DNA of 64,000 nucleotides from Chlorokybus atmophyticus (GCA_009103225.1 RHPI01003366.1:1-64000); one strand, 5' to 3'; shown: positions 1 to 13,318, counted from the first letter of the stretch. Notes: generated by a model from the letters alone, not told the origin. Program-made: numbers and translations.

Positions 1-2750
1 CGGCACAGCCTGGTTGTGCCGTCTGCGCCGAAGAAGTTGACTGCTTGTGCCGTGAACGGCACGCACTGCAGGCGCCATGTGCATGGTAGCCGCTCGTTTA
101 TGCCAGCTAAGGTGACTAGCTTTCCCATCGTCACGGTGCCATTGTTGCAAGTAGCAATAAAATATTCTTGAAGCTTGAGTTTTGCAGTCATGTGATGGAT
201 GTGTTGTCTTCAATTGCCTCAATTTGTGATAAGTCGATACGCATGATGGCACGGTGCGAATATTGACAATGGAATATGTGTGGCTTGTGGGAACGCCACC
301 TGCATGCCGAGCATGCTTAAATACAAAGGCAGTATGATTTTATGTGTTTGTGCAACGTGACGTAGTGACGTGACGTAGTGACAAGCACACGCACACGCAC
401 ATTAACATACAGCGTGAGTTATGGTGCTCAGCAACATGTGCTCATAATTATGCAACACATGTTTTTTCTTATTATATATCTTTTCACACATCATAATTGT
501 CATGGTTGAGTAGAATAATATCACAACAAAGTTATGTTATTAGTGTGGATACTACAATTCAGTTGCATTGGCATGGGTGTGCATAACAAACGCCATGAGC
601 GAACATAATGCATGCGGTTTGATATTGCAAAGCTTGCGCGCTTTGTGCATATAGATATTGAAATATGCTAAACATGCTTTATGCTTACTTATGGGTTTTG
701 GTTATTGCGCAAACACTTATATAGTAGGTGTAACAATAGTGCTTTCTTGTACATTTAGCGATTAAAAACCTGCATTGATCAAGTAAGGGTTAGTGGCCAA
801 AATGCGCACCTCTACCCTAACAACGGGCTCAAGTTTGGGGCAGTCACACTCAATTTGACCCAAGAATCACCGGTAGAGATGGGTTCGGTAATTCTGCCCG
901 GACCCCTAACTTCATGACAAATCCAGCGCACATTTCGCTAGGGATTTGCAAGAATCCTAACGAATGTATGGCTAGATCCCTATATAAGTTAGTGACTGTC
1001 ACAAACGGCCATCGGCCGGTCGCGTAATTTGCACCATATCTCTAAGAATGTTGAGACCGGGCGTCACAATTGACAAAAAATATGGTCACGACCAAAACCT
1101 GTACGAATGTTTATGCCAATGTTGACCACCTTCCATGACACCGTTGGGGACACAGTGGTTACATTACAATGCATAGGCTGAAAAGATAGCCGGTACGAAT
1201 CCTTATCACGTGCTTGACTGGTTCCGTTAATACTGCATGGATGTAGCCATTATAAAAAAGTTATAACGTCGGTCGTTACACCATTGTCTCAATCATTTTT
1301 TGCCTGATCATTAATACGCCGGTTCAAGTACCCGCGTGCCCGCGGCCTACCTTAACAATGTTATTAATGATCACGCAGCCACTCTATCAATAAAAACGCA
1401 CCGGCGCGACTTGGTAGGTGACAAAGGGAGTTTATGGCAACAGCTTGCCTTACAGTCAACGCTGTAGTTGGATACTTGGCGCCGCTTTACCAGGTTTGAG
1501 TCCCCAGGCACCCGCAACTGGACAACTTATCTAAGAACACCTACCGGTGCCTAGCTGTTAATCTAGGTGTCTATATTGGTATAGGATGCATGAGTATGTA
1601 TATATATATACATGTACATATGTATATATACATAAAACATGTCCCTTATCATGTTGTTATGTATATAGTAATAATATCTGACAATGATACACTATTACTA
1701 TGTATCCTTACAATATGTATATATACATTGTATTGTACATTAATTGAATATAGTCAATATATTACAACTAATAGTATAAATATACACATATATATATACA
1801 CACCTGTCAGTATTGTTTACCGATTATGGTAGCCTAGTCTTGTTTTATGCAGGTGTTGCTACATGCATTGCGTACCGATTATACATGAATGCAATACACC
1901 TGGCATGCATGCATTGCGGCACGTTAGACAATTGAAGCAGCCGCTGTAGAGGTTATACTTTATGGTACCGCATTGAAGGGTGTCTCGTGTTGTCGTGGAT
2001 TAGTTGGTCGGTACTTAGGTCGTAGATTTTCACTGGTGAACCTAACAAGTACGATTGTGAAGGCTCGAACCCCGGCCATGGAGAGGAGAGCTCCCCTGCG
2101 TATGACTTTTTGGTTGTTGGCCGCGAACTGCGGCCATAACATTTCTGCTTAGATCACGCGTTAAAATTAATCCTCCTAATACATGATCTGACCAAAGATA
2201 CGACTTTTTGGTTTGTGGGCGCAAACTGCGGCCATATCAATTTTAATTAGATTACGCAGTAAGATTAATCCCTTTGATACAGAATCAATGGGATTAATAT
2301 CTGACCAAAGATTAAGATAACATGTGGCCAATCAGCTCAAGCAAAGACGGATATCAAACTTAATGCACATCAACTACTTTTTTTTACTGGCAGCTGGATA
2401 CCAATCCAAGTTGTGGCTGCAGCAGGAAAAAGTGCAAAAATCGATATGTTGCTGACATGTGGATCCCTAATTATGTTATAGCTGAATTTCCATATAAGTT
2501 GTGGGCAAGGCAAAACTATTCGGGGGCCATTTCTACCAGTATATAGCCAGTTGGTAAATTCATAACTCTCAGCCTATTACCGGTAGGTAATATTATCGTA
2601 CGAGTTATCAGCCAAAACCCCCTATATGATGTAGGTTATCTCCCCAAATATAGTTAACCTCTCCATTCCCATTTACCCTAGTTTACTAGCTGACGCGACA
2701 AAGCCTAAAACATCATAAAACTCTTATGATAAGAGCCTACCCAAGGAGCT
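1..2750. other. Gene-poor AT-rich flank
   Basis: I see no gene here. The first 75 bases hold two short inverted repeats built on CGGCACA/TGTGCCG and GTGCCG/CGGCAC. Around 360-385 the unit GTGACGTAGTGAC is repeated. Positions 1590-1830 are an AT-rich run with many TATATA and TATACA stretches. A short open frame spans that run, but its composition (Tyr/Ile/His only) shows that it is chance. Confidence 0.6.
2099..2312. repeat. Two-copy diverged tandem repeat (~105 bp unit)
   Basis: Two adjacent copies share the order GACTTTTTGGTT, CTGCGGCCATA, TTAGATYACGC, ATTAATCC and CTGACCAAAGAT. The second copy is clearly diverged and slightly longer. It is non-coding and its function is unknown. Confidence 0.6.
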
Positions 2751-3065
2751 CCGGCTTGTGCAGGTCGCATGGTCGCCACGCAAATCCCGCACTTCAGCGA
2801 GCCCTCGTTGTACGCTCAGTGAAGTGTCGTCTAACACGGCATGCACCCGATATCAAGCTGTGAGCCCCAGTCACATTTTAAGCTTCTGGTATCCTGTCGA
2901 CATCGACAACCGCCTTGCACCATCCGAAGCTACACCGACAGTTCATAATTGCCGCCAGAGGCACCATTCGCGGGAAAACGTATGCATGCAGCCTCATAAA
3001 GAGGGGTGTTGCAGTACAGGCCTGTGAGAGTTCCGTGCACGTCTGCAGGGCTGGCGGCGGCGACC

Positions 3066-4620
3066 ATGCGGCTGGCGGTGGTGCTGCTAGTGTTGCTGGC
3101 GGCGGGGTTAATCAGCGCACTGCCCGTACAATGGTGCGCCATCAGCTGCGACAAGCTGGCGCAGTGCAATTGTCTCATGGACACGCTAGGCAACACCCCT
3201 GGCTTGGAGTGGTCATGCGTGCAGGTGTGTAATTAAGCTTCAATGACAGTGCATGCTTCATGTTGATGCTGTGCATGTATGTGAATGTGCGGTGTAAGCT
3301 CTGCCCAAAGGATGTGCGCATGCGCTGCGCTCGTAGGTTGAGAGCGCTGAAGAGTGCCTTGCAAAGGTGGAGGCCTTCCCGCCCGAAGACGACATCATCA
3401 CGCTGGACGGTGGCAATGCATATAGGGCATTCACCACCTTCGGCATGCAGGTGCACAGAGACACAGACACTCATGCATGCACCATAAGCACACACGTATT
3501 GATGCTCTCTCCACGTGCACTCATCCATGCATTGACACCATCGTCACATTGCAGGCCATCGTGGGTGAGGTTTACAATGGTTCGAGTACCGCAGAGTACA
3601 CTGCTGTAGCTGTGGTGAAGGAGTCCTTCTGCGCTGAAGAACATCGGCAGCGTGCTGCTGGCATCACTCGAGGGCAAGAAGTCCTGCCATACGGGCTACG
3701 GCCGCACCACGGGGTGGAACGTCCCCATGGACCTCATGATCAGCCAATCCGTACTCACCAAGAGCTCAAACGACGACACTGTCATCGATGCGGTGGAAAA
3801 CTTTTTCTCATCCTCGTGCGTACCCGGTGAAGGAGATGAGCGCATCTGCAGCGGCTGCGCTAATGACTGCTCTAAGTAAGCTTCCCGCATGGTCACACAC
3901 ATGCGTGCACTCGCACTACTATTGTGTCATACTGACTGTCAATCCTATCAATGTGCAGCACAGACGACTATGCTGTCTATGCTGGCGCCTTGCGGCGTCT
4001 GATGGAGGACGGTGATGTGGCGTTCGTAAAGCACACGACGCCGCTCGAGTTCTCCTCCGAACGAGTCCACCAGGATTAGTCCCCTCAAGACTGGGCTACC
4101 CTCTCCAAGGGCAAGCTCCGCCTGTTGTGCCTTGAGGGCGGATGCCAGGAAGTGGTAAACTGGGAGGAGTGCGGCCTTGCCGTTGTCCCCTCCCACACTG
4201 TCATGGTAATTTTATCTTACGTGTGCATATGTGCGTGCATGCGCGTGTATGCGCCCGCATGTGTGCCACAGTGTGTGGGTGCCCACATTTTTATTTCCGG
4301 TCTAAAATACAAACTTGCTTCCAACTGGTTTGTGTGATGTGTGCAGTTGAGGCGTGGGTACCCCGCGGCATACGTGGAGCAAGTCATGAGCACGCTCACA
4401 AACGCAGCGAAGTCCAACGCCAACTCCACCTTCCTGACGGGAACTTACGAGAACAGCCTCCTGTTCGACTCGGCTACCATCAACCTTGCGGCGGTGTCGG
4501 ACAACACTGAGACCCACCTCGGCTGGTCCGGCATTGCTTACGCGGCCGTGCAGGGCTTTAACCGTCCCGCAGTTGCTGTAAATACCGTCCGCCTTTGCCA
4601 CATTACCGAAGAGGCTGACT
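3066..4620 (+). pseudogene. Transferrin signal peptide and lobe 1
   Basis: Exons seen: 3066-3224, 3337-3450, 3555-3875, 3959-4205 and the first part of 4347-4710, all with GT-AG borders. The ATG at 3066 opens a hydrophobic signal peptide of about 20 residues (MRLAVVLLVLLAAGLISALP), followed by VQWCAIS, the usual lobe start. Iron ligands are present: Asp in TLDGGNAY, Tyr in AEYTAVAVV, the anion site CHTGYGRTTGW, Tyr in YAVYAGALRRL and His in DVAFVKHTT. Two lesions are visible. A 1-nt shift near 3640 separates KESFCA from NIGSVLLASLEGKK. An in-frame TAG lies at 4077-4079, before SPQDWATLSKGKL. Both interrupt otherwise well-preserved coding sequence. Confidence 0.8.
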
Positions 4621-7215
4621 CGTGCGAGCAGCTTGCAGCCGCTCTCACTCGCTGTGGGAAGCACCAAGTGGTCAAGCGTTCAGTGGAAAGACACCCACGA
4701 GTGCATTGAGGTAAGCAGCAATAGCACCCTGCTGAAAAACGTGGCTACTTTCTCCTGTGTGCTTGTGCACAAGCGCGTGTGTGCGCGTGCTCTTGCATTG
4801 TTTTATGCATGTGTCTCAAGCTGTTGAAAAGGGTGCGGCTGATGTCATTGCCATCGATGCTGGTGAGGTCTGGGAGGTTGCCTTCGAGCACGGCCTGAAG
4901 GTGTGTTTACATAATTGTTGTTATCGCGCGCTCACCTGCACAGCTGCTGGTGATACCTTTGTATGTTGTGACTGACTTTGGCTTGTTGCACTGTCTACAA
5001 TCAAATGTACCAGAGTAGTACGGCAACCGCTTTGTTGAGTACTACGCCGTGGCCATTGTACGCAAGGAGGTCTGCGAAAACGAGTCCGTCACCTTTGAAG
5101 CTCTGCGGGCCAAGTTCATCACTTAGACACCTCTTAATGTTGGTCATACACAACAGTAGAAAAAGCGTCTGCGTGCATGTGCGTGCGCTCACGCTTAAAC
5201 AACCTGTCATTGCATGGCAAAAATGCGTGCCACACTAGTTACCGCCGCATTGCTGGCTAGATGGCGCCAGTGGGCAACTTGGCAAATGCTGGCTTCATTA
5301 CCGTAAGTACACAATCCAGAATCTGCAGCCGTGCTCGTCATCTCCATTTGCTGGGTTAGCGCAACTTCCTGTACAGCCTGTCAGCGAGGATGACAGCGTC
5401 CTCATGATACTGAGTCAGTTGACGCCTTGAACTCTGTTTGCGCCGGTGGCAGCGAAGAGGTAACAACTCGTAGACCTGTCTTCTGTGCGTGCGCACGTGT
5501 GTGCATCTGCATGTGTTGTTAACATACTCATCATCACAGATTGGGAGGATGTGCGATGGAGACTGCTCTTCCAAGGATTCTTTCTACGGCTACGCCGGTG
5601 CATTCCGGTGCCTCATGAGCGGCGCGGGCGACGTGGCTTTCCTCAAGGAGACTACCGTTGCCGAGCACTCCATCAATGGGTCAAGCCCGCAGGACTGGTC
5701 CTCAGAGCCTATTAAGAGTTTCCGGTGCGTTGACAAAGCAACTGTGACATGGGTAACAAGGATGATCTATGTAACGTGGGACACACACTTACCTGCTCGT
5801 GTATGTCACATACTTGTGCACAAGCACAAGAACTTCTTCACGACATACCACGGTGCAGCACCTTGTTGAAGGAATGACCAGCACTGCAACGGGATGGAGA
5901 GGATGCACAACAAACCCTCCACTCAGCTCACACACACTCACGCACACCCTACTCACATCCAAGGCTGCTACGGACACTACACCGCACTTGGGGATGAGAG
6001 GGAGAGCCCCTTGAACAACTGAACTAGGCACCCCACATACAAGAGTCGAGTATGCACATGCTGAGCTGCCTCAACACTTGTTGAGGCCGTTCATATACCC
6101 CCTCTTTGCTGCTCTCCGACCTAGAACAACCATGTCCAAGGCTACTTGCCTTGTCATGGCTGCGTTTACCTATACTCATGCCTAGGAGCTGCCACATCAG
6201 CCCTAGGACATCTTCAACGTCAACGCCCAAGACTGATCACACATCAGCATCGGACATTGTGAACGCCCAAGGCTGGTCACATCAGTCTAGGACCTCATAC
6301 ATATGCATACATATGCGGACATCACTCATATCCGCACATATGAACTCATATGCGGACACATGCATGCATATGCAACCATATGCATATACATGCGGACATA
6401 TGACACCGACCAGCTCTGTGCTTGCTAGTAGACAGTGCATATGTGTAGCTACAACGCCCTTGCACACTAAGTGCACAAGAACTAACTTCATGAGCACATA
6501 TGCCAAGTACTACACAACTCGACTATACGAGATCCTCACTTAGTTCTTCTTACTTACCACATAAGTAAGGAACATGAGAGTGACTTTTGCCAGCCCTTTG
6601 GGCGTGACAATCTATGCCTCATGCTCATATGTATGTGTGTGTATACAGGTACATGTGCCATGGTGGCGGGTGTGTGGACATTAATCAGTACGAGGAGTGC
6701 AACCTCGCGCTCGTGCCGGCTCACGCAATGGTCGTGGCCCGTGCCGTGCCGCAGGCGCACCTCAAGAAGTAAGCAACATCACAAGTATTGTCACTACCTT
6801 ATCTTAATTTTTCCTGCCTCATGCTGAACCAACTTGTTATTACCAGCATCAAGGCTTCCCTCGTCGCTGCTAACGACGCACCTGGGTTCTAAGCCTTCCT
6901 GACGGTAATGCCTGCTTCTGTGTGTGCACCTATCTGATTGAGATGGTGTCGCGCATTGCATCCGATTTGACACACACGCATGTGCAGGCTTATGCTGAAA
7001 ACAGCCACATCCTTTCTTCTTCAACAACCTCCCTGCGGGACGTCATCGACCAGACCATTGAGGAGTTCCTCGGCTCAGCTTGGGCTATATACGAGGGTGT
7101 CCAAAAGCTTGACGGTGCATCCACGCACTCACCCTCTCCCATATCACCCGCTGTTTCCCCACCTTCACCCACCCCCACACCACCTTCCACACCCTCACCC
7201 TCGGCCACGTCGTGA
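4621..7215 (+). pseudogene. Transferrin lobe 2 and Pro/Ser-rich linker
   Basis: Exon pieces: end of 4347-4710, then 4821-4900, about 5014-5110, about 5230-5302, about 5380-5459, 5540-5724, 6649-6768, 6847-6904 and 6988-7551. The lobe begins near AVNTVRLCHITEE. It keeps Asp in AIDAGEVWE, Tyr in VEYYAVAIV, and an intact stretch [25 protein letters not shown]. Here the iron-ligand His is Glu (KET instead of KHT), so metal binding would be altered. Lesions: a frameshift near 4650; TAG at 5258-5260 replacing the conserved Trp of IAGW; TAA at 6890-6892 in APGF-AFLT. The lobe ends in a Pro/Ser/Thr linker (about 7110-7212), followed by TGA at 7213-7215. The anion-site Thr region is degraded. Confidence 0.75.
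5725..6648 (+). repeat. Long transferrin intron with CATATG-rich repeat
   Basis: This is the longest uninterrupted intron of the transferrin gene. Positions 6297-6412 contain many CATATG/ATATGC/GCGGACA units in both orientations, a degenerate simple repeat. Just upstream (6188-6292) a unit around ACGCCCAAGRCTGRTCACA is duplicated. No coding signal is seen. Confidence 0.55.
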
Positions 7216-7663
7216 ACGCTCCGCTGATGTGTGACACCTAAGGAGGAGAGCAAGTGCTCATCCATGGCAACAGAGCTTAACAAAGCCAGCGATGGGGTTA
7301 CGTTCAAGTGCGTAACGCAAGAAGACTTGGCTGCATGCGTGGAGGCTACTCGCAGCTTTGAAGCTAATATTGTTGTCCTCGATGGCGGCCGTGCATACAA
7401 TGCATGGACCAAAGCCAACATGGAGGCTGTTGTTGCTGAGGTGTACGAGGATGCACCCAATGCTGGATTAGAGTATTACTCTATGGCTGTTGTTCAAGAG
7501 CGAGACATGCGACGGCAAGACACAACCACATTCTCCCTCGTAGAACTAAAGGTGGGTGGTCCGTACAAATAGCCAATTGGTGCTCATTGATGCTCTTTTA
7601 ATCCGTGCACGAATTGTTGTGTGCTCTTACCTGTGGATGTGATGTGCTCGTGCCTATTTTAAT

Positions 7664-8000
7664 AACTCCGGTCGAAGAGAAGGTTTCAGACGCGACTTCT
7701 AGGCGCGCAGAAGAACATTCATAACTTGGTGGCTAGGTTATTATTTGGCGTGCGGCTTAGCTTGTTAGCAAAGTAATGAAGTTAGCTACATTATGCGATT
7801 AAGTTTATGACGAAAGATGACGTGTAGCGTACACAGTTGCTGCTAGAGTAGACAGGTGTACTTGCAGCGGGTATAAAACCCCATGATGGAGTTGTAATGA
7901 AAAGAAAGTGTTGCTCTTGTGTATGCTCTCGCGGCTGTAGGAGTATGTGTGCCATGTCCAGCATCAGCCTTAGCTACACATGTTGTTAGCTTGTTCAATA
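7664..8000 (+). repeat. Copia 1 5' LTR (5'-truncated)
   Basis: It aligns with 11942-12387 from ACTCCRGTCGAAGAGAAGG onwards. It contains a GGTATAAAACC TATA-like box and TTGTAATG, and ends TTCAATA just before the primer-binding site. Confidence 0.75.
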
Positions 8001-8014
8001 GGTTATGGGCCCAC
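8001..8014 (+). other. Copia 1 primer-binding site
   Basis: GGTTATGGGCCCAC follows the LTR directly. It is complementary to the anticodon arm of plant-type initiator tRNA-Met (the CAU loop within GGGCCCATAACC), not to the tRNA 3' end. Confidence 0.7.
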
Positions 8015-11000
8015 ACCACGTGTCAAGGGTGTGATAGAAGCAGACACTAGTGGATACTACACTATGGTAGCTTGTGAGTAGCAGACCCTTGTGTGCCAAC
8101 TGCTAGAGAGGAGCAGGCGACAAAGATGGAGACTAGCTTCGATGAGGGGTTGATCGCGAAGTTGGTCATTTTGCCACCACAGCACATGGTGTGTGGAGAT
8201 GAAGGCGCTTCTCATCTACAAGAAGATGTAGAAGTACGTGGATCCGAAGGCACCACCACCAATACCAGGGGAGAATACTGTGTGGTCTCGAGCGTTCGGC
8301 AAAAGCACACTCTTTCCTTGTGTTGAATTGCAAACCGCATCACTTTTCCATGCTCACCGCATGTGAAGATGGGAGGCAAGATTGGGAGAAGCTTGCATCC
8401 GTGTTCCAGGCCAAGAACAACGCCAGAAAGCTTACGCTTTGCAAGCAGCTAAGTGCGCTCAAAAAGGAGGGTGGCGAGCCCATCATCAAATATCTTGCGC
8501 GTGCAAAAGAGCTGTGGGCGGACCACACCAATGTCGGCCACTAGATGGGAGAGATGGAGGTCGTACTGGCTATCACGGCAGGACTACCAGCAGAGTACGA
8601 AGTCGTCATCACTCTGCCAGAGACATCGTCATTGGAGCTAACCTTGGACGATGTGTTGCCCAAGTTGTTGACTGTGGAGCAACGTGTGGTGAAGAAGGAC
8701 AAGCACGCGGACGCTGTCGCCTTCTACACAAGCAAGAACAAACCCTACAACCATGACGAGAAGAACAAAGGCTAAAGTGGCCTTCATTGCATCAAGGAGA
8801 TGTCTACCACATCATGGGTGATAGACTTTGGATGTAACCAGCACCTGCCACCACACATGAAGGTCATGGAGAACTACAGGAAGCTGCAAACCACAAGGAA
8901 GGTGGAGGGCTTCAGTGGTCACATGCTGTAGGCTGTAGGCGTGGGTGAAGTGCGGCTCGACTGCAAGATTAGCGATAGTGTGAGAGGTCTTGCTGAGAGA
9001 GCATCTGCACATTCCTGAAGCTGCTGCTAGTCAATTCTCTGTGAGGGTTGCTGAGCGCGTGGGAGCTGAAATCATCATCCGAGAGGGTCGATGCTCTGTG
9101 CTCATGGATGGGGTCGTGCATATGGTTGGCATCGCGCAAGGAGGGCTCTATCCATTGTGGAGCAGCCTCATAGCATCAAAGCCAACGTAGTGACGGAGAA
9201 GGAAACGGTTGAAATATGGCATAGGAGGTGCAGGCATCTTGGCTACAATAACCTCATACACCTGGTGGCTGAAGACATGGTCAAAGGCATCGACGCCAGC
9301 AAGGAAGACTTTTGGGCGTCTTCGGCGTGCTGTGTGAACCCTGTGCCATGGCCAAGCAGCATAAGATGCCGTTCCGGTCATCTTCTTCCAGCAATCAACA
9401 TCCAGGCACATTGGTGCACATGGATGTTTGCGGGCTTATGCGCGTTGTGGCGAAGGGAGGGGTAAGGTACTTTGCAACTTTCCTCGACGACTATAGCAAG
9501 CTGTCCATCATCTACCCTCTATCTCTGAAGTCCAAAGCTGAAGGAGCTGTGCGCAACGCTGTGGCATTGCTAAACACAATCAGGCAAGAAGTTGAAGGCA
9601 ATGCGCAGTGATCGAGGAGGGAAGTACATTAACGCCTAGCTTAAGGACTTCTTCGCCATCAAAGGCATAAGGCATGCGACGACGGCGCCCTACACTCCAC
9701 AGCAAAACGGAGCCGCTAAGCGCCTGAACCGGACCCTGTTGGAGCGCGTGCGGGCTATGCTTAACGATTGCAAGTTGGAGGCCCTTTTGTAGAAGGAGGC
9801 CGTCCCTGCTGCCAACCACATCCGCAATCGGTCACTTGTGAGTTCTTATTAAAGACACCTGGGGAGCTCTTCTATGGAGCTGCACCGAATGTGAGTGGTA
9901 TGCGTGTGTTTTTATGCATAGCATACGCACTAGTGCCCAAGCAGCTACGGCACAAGTTGGAGCCAGTCAGCGAGAAGGGAGTGTTTGTTGGCTATGAACC
10001 ATGCTCAAAGGCATACATGATTTGGATGGAGGAGAACCACAAGGTCATTATCAGCAGAGGTGGTGTTCCACGAGGGGGCACTACCAGAAGCGGGCTTCTT
10101 TCCAAAGGCTGAAGATGAGGCACATGCACAAGCCGTTCCTGAGAGAGTGGAGGCTTCAGACGAGGCAGACATCATCACAGAATACGTTCATGCACTGCCT
10201 GAAAGGTCTTTTGGTGAGCAGCAGTAGGCGCCTGTTTGTCGCTATTTTGAGAGGGAGAAAAAAGGTCATGACTTCTACCACAAGGCACTTGTAGGCGTGT
10301 GCCAGGAGGGAGACAGCACAGAGGAGCCAAGTACATACCAGGAGGCCCTGCAAGCACCTGATGCAGAGCAGTGGCAGCAAACCATGGATGAGGAGATCGC
10401 GTCACTCCATGCCAACAAAACATAGGTAACAGAGAACTTTCTTTCAGGCGAGAACCCAATTCCTGTCAGGTGGGTCTTCAAGGTGAAGAGAGACGGTCAA
10501 GGCAACACAGAGCGCTACAAGGCAAGACTGGTACTAAAGGGCTTCTTGCAACAAGAAGGTGTGGACTTTAATGAGGTCTTCGCGCCTGCAAGTAAGCATG
10601 CCACATTCCGCACATTGCTTGCCCTACTTGCGGCTGAAGACTCGGAGCTTCACCACCTTGACGTGAAGACTGCCTTCCTCTACGCGGAGCTTAAGCAAGA
10701 GATCTACATCCAGCAACCACCAGGATATGAAGAAGGGAGCCAGGCACTGTTTGCAAGCTCATCTAGGCGTTGTATGGGCTGAGACAGGCACCACGCATGT
10801 GGCACATCCGTCTCACCAAGGAGTTGGAGGACCTTGGCTTTCAGGCGTCTTCAGCAAACTCTGAACTCTTCTTCCACCCTGAGAAGAAGGTGTACCTGTT
10901 GGTGTACGTGCATGACATCATCATGACCGCTAAGCACATGAAGGACTTGGAGGAGACAAAGAAGGCACTGCAGCATGCGTTCTTAGTGCGTGATCTTGGA

Positions 11001-11941
11001 GAGGCCAAGTCGTTCCTTGGCATGGTGATTAAGCGCGACAGAGCGGTGCGCACCATCACGATCGTTCAGAAGCAGATGGTGATGAAACTTGTCACCAAGA
11101 TTGGGCTTAGGGTTAGGGAGGTAAAGACCAAATCTACTCCACTTGCACTCGGCACCCACCTCGTCAAAGTGAAGAATAAAGAGGTTCTTGACAAGGGCCA
11201 AGTACCCCTACGGTAAACTAGTAGGCAGCATGCTCCATTTACACTGTGCATTGCACACGTCCAGACCGTCTAGACATGTGCAATGTGGCATTGCACATGC
11301 TGTTGGAGCCCTTGCTCGCTACATGTCTGCACCGAGCATGGAGCATTGGAAGGTGGCAAAGAATGTACTTCGCTATGTTGCTTGGAGTGCAGCTATTGAC
11401 ATCAAGTTTGAGAGCGGGAGCTCAGAGTTGGAGTGCTACTGCGATTCACACTTTGCAGGCAACCTTGATAGCATGAGGTCCACCACCGGCTATGTCTTCA
11501 AGATAAATGGAGGCATCGTGAGCTGGAACAGCAAGCTGCAGCCAACTACAGCGGTATCCACTTTAGAGGCTGAGTACATGGCAGCAGCAGCAGCTACCAA
11601 GGAGGCATTATGGCTTTGCAAGCTGTTGGTGGATCTAGAGCACTCAAAGGCGTGCATCATAATCCACTGCGACAATCAAGGCGCCATTAAGTTGTTGAAG
11701 CATCCCATCGCCTCAGCAAGGACAAAGCACATTGATGTTATGCATCACTTTGTCCGTAACAAAGTCACAAAAAAGGAGGTCGAGTTCCAGTACTGCAACA
11801 CCAAGGCCATGCTTGCCAGACTTTATGATAAAAGCATTGCCACCACTCAAGTTTCAAGCGTGTTGTTCGGGACTTGGCATTTGCATGTGATCGTGCAGGA
11901 GCAGAGACTTAAGGCTTGAGGACAAGCTGCCCGCGTGGGAG

Positions 11942-12387
11942 TGTTATGGATATTTTTATATCCGGTCAGCCTTGCCCTCCATATAGTCACAGGCGTCAAC
12001 TCCGAAGGTTTGGCCGCTAAAAGATTCTAAGCAGAGACTCCAGTCGAAGAGAAGGTTCCCGGCGCGACTTCCAGGCGCGCAGAAGAATATTCATAACTTG
12101 GTGGCTAGGTTGTTATTTGGCAAGTGGCTTAGCTTGTCAGCAAGGTCTTAAAGTTAGCTACGTCATGCAATTAAGTTAATGACAAAAGATGGCGTGTAGC
12201 GTACACAGTTGCTTCTGGAGTAGACATGTGTACTTGCAGCGGGTGTACAAACCCATGACTGAATTGTAATAACTTATCTTTTTGAAAAAGAAAGTGTTGC
12301 TCTTGTGTATGCTCTCGCGGCTGTAGGAGTATGTGTGTGCATGTTCAGCACCAGCCTTAGCTACAGATGTTGCTAGCTTTTGCAATA
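11942..12387 (+). repeat. Copia 1 3' LTR
   Basis: It starts TGTTATGGATATTTTTATAT after the purine-rich CGCGTGGGAG tract and ends TTTTGCAATA. It is homologous to the Copia 3 LTR but clearly diverged. Confidence 0.75.
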
Positions 12388-12879
12388 CTTACTCAGCCGT
12401 GTCATATGTTATGATGTACGGCAAGAAGGCTTGCAGCACCGGTTGCGGTCGATCTGCGGGTTAGACCATGCTCGCTGGCCGCTTCATCTCCGCGGGTTTA
12501 ACCAACAGTAGCGCCGCATTTGACATCGAGGCGCTGCACGGCTTTTTTGACACCACCAGCGCTCCCGGCAGTGATTCAAAGAAGTGCATTTGCGAGCTCA
12601 GCGCCGGCGTCCGTGGCGGCACCAACGATCCTTACGCTGACTACTCTGGCTCCCTGCGGTAAGCATAGCATAGTGCTGTCATTCCTGTGCTTCCATGTCG
12701 AACACACATAATAGTTGGCTGATACCTGCGTGTATACTGCAGGTGCCTGACTGAGGGTGCTGGCGATGTGGCCTTCATGAAGCACCACTGTCACCGAGTA
12801 TGCCCAAGGAGGTGACACGGCCTAGGAATGGAGCTCGCTTCCCGCTCGCAATTACAGATACTTGTGGATACACACACAC

Positions 12880-13304
12880 TGTTGAGAGTCATTCCTACAT
12901 ACGATCAGCATGGACCCTCCACACAGGAGTAGAAGGTCGTAAGGACGAGCACTAGGTCCGGACTTAGCAAGATGGCGTCGTCGGACCAGACTCCGGACTC
13001 CAGACAAGAGCCTTACTAACTGCTTCGTATCTCCGCGTATACTTACTCATATTAGGCGTGTAAGAGCTTGTTGGAAAGCGCCGGTTGTAAAAAAGACAAC
13101 GCAGCTTAGAGCGCGTCAAAAGGCTGAGTATAACTTACGCAGTGCTTGCAAACGTAGACGTGTGTGTAACTGGCTGGTATAAGAACCAGCGGACAACTTG
13201 TAATAGATGAATGTGATGTGACTTGTGTATGCTCTGGTGGCGGTACCTCTGTCTCTGTGTGTCTATGCTTGCCTCAACTACATGTGCATGCTAGTCCTTC
13301 AACA
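12880..13304 (+). repeat. Copia 2 5' LTR
   Basis: Starts TGTTGAGAGTC and ends CTTCAACA. The primer-binding site GGTTATGGGCCCAC follows at 13305. Confidence 0.85.
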
Positions 13305-13318
13305 GGTTATGGGCCCAC
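13305..13318 (+). other. Copia 2 primer-binding site
   Basis: GGTTATGGGCCCAC, identical to the Copia 1 site and complementary to the anticodon arm of plant-type initiator tRNA-Met. This implies half-tRNA priming, as known for Drosophila copia. Confidence 0.75.

Larger units (their letters stand above)
7664..12387 (+). mobile_element. Copia 1: old, decayed Ty1/Copia retrotransposon
   Basis: The internal region carries recognisable but broken gag (8093-8775), integrase (about 9190-10110), reverse transcriptase (10483-11216, with LLVYVHDI in place of the YVDD box) and RNase H (11188-11919). Stops and frameshifts occur throughout. The LTRs belong to the same family as Copia 3. The 3' LTR (11942-12387) is full length. 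The 5' LTR (7664-8000) lacks about its first 100 bases. The element sits in an intron of transferrin lobe 3, directly after the donor at 7551. No target duplication can be seen because the 5' end is lost. Confidence 0.85.
7216..12850 (+). pseudogene. Transferrin lobe 3, N-terminal half (interrupted by Copia 1)
   Basis: The linker exon runs on in the same frame into lobe 3. TGA at 7225-7227 replaces the Trp of the canonical RWCV lobe start, followed by CVTPKEESKC and VVLDGGRAYNAW (iron Asp) and GLEYYSMAVVQ (iron Tyr), ending at the donor at 7551. After the Copia 1 insertion the gene resumes near 12421 with GKKACSTGCGRSAG. There TAG at 12462-12464 stands for the conserved Trp, and the exon ends at 12658. 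The next exon (12743-12850) gives CLTEGAGDVAFMKH, then a 1-nt shift to TVTEYAQGGDTA, TAG at 12823-12825, and EWSS. Copia 2 begins 30 bases later. The acceptor before 12421 is not obvious and may have been lost with the insertion. Confidence 0.75.

Noticed and set aside
1590-1832. 80-residue Tyr/Ile/His-rich protein
   Set aside because: Composition follows from a TATA/TACA simple repeat.
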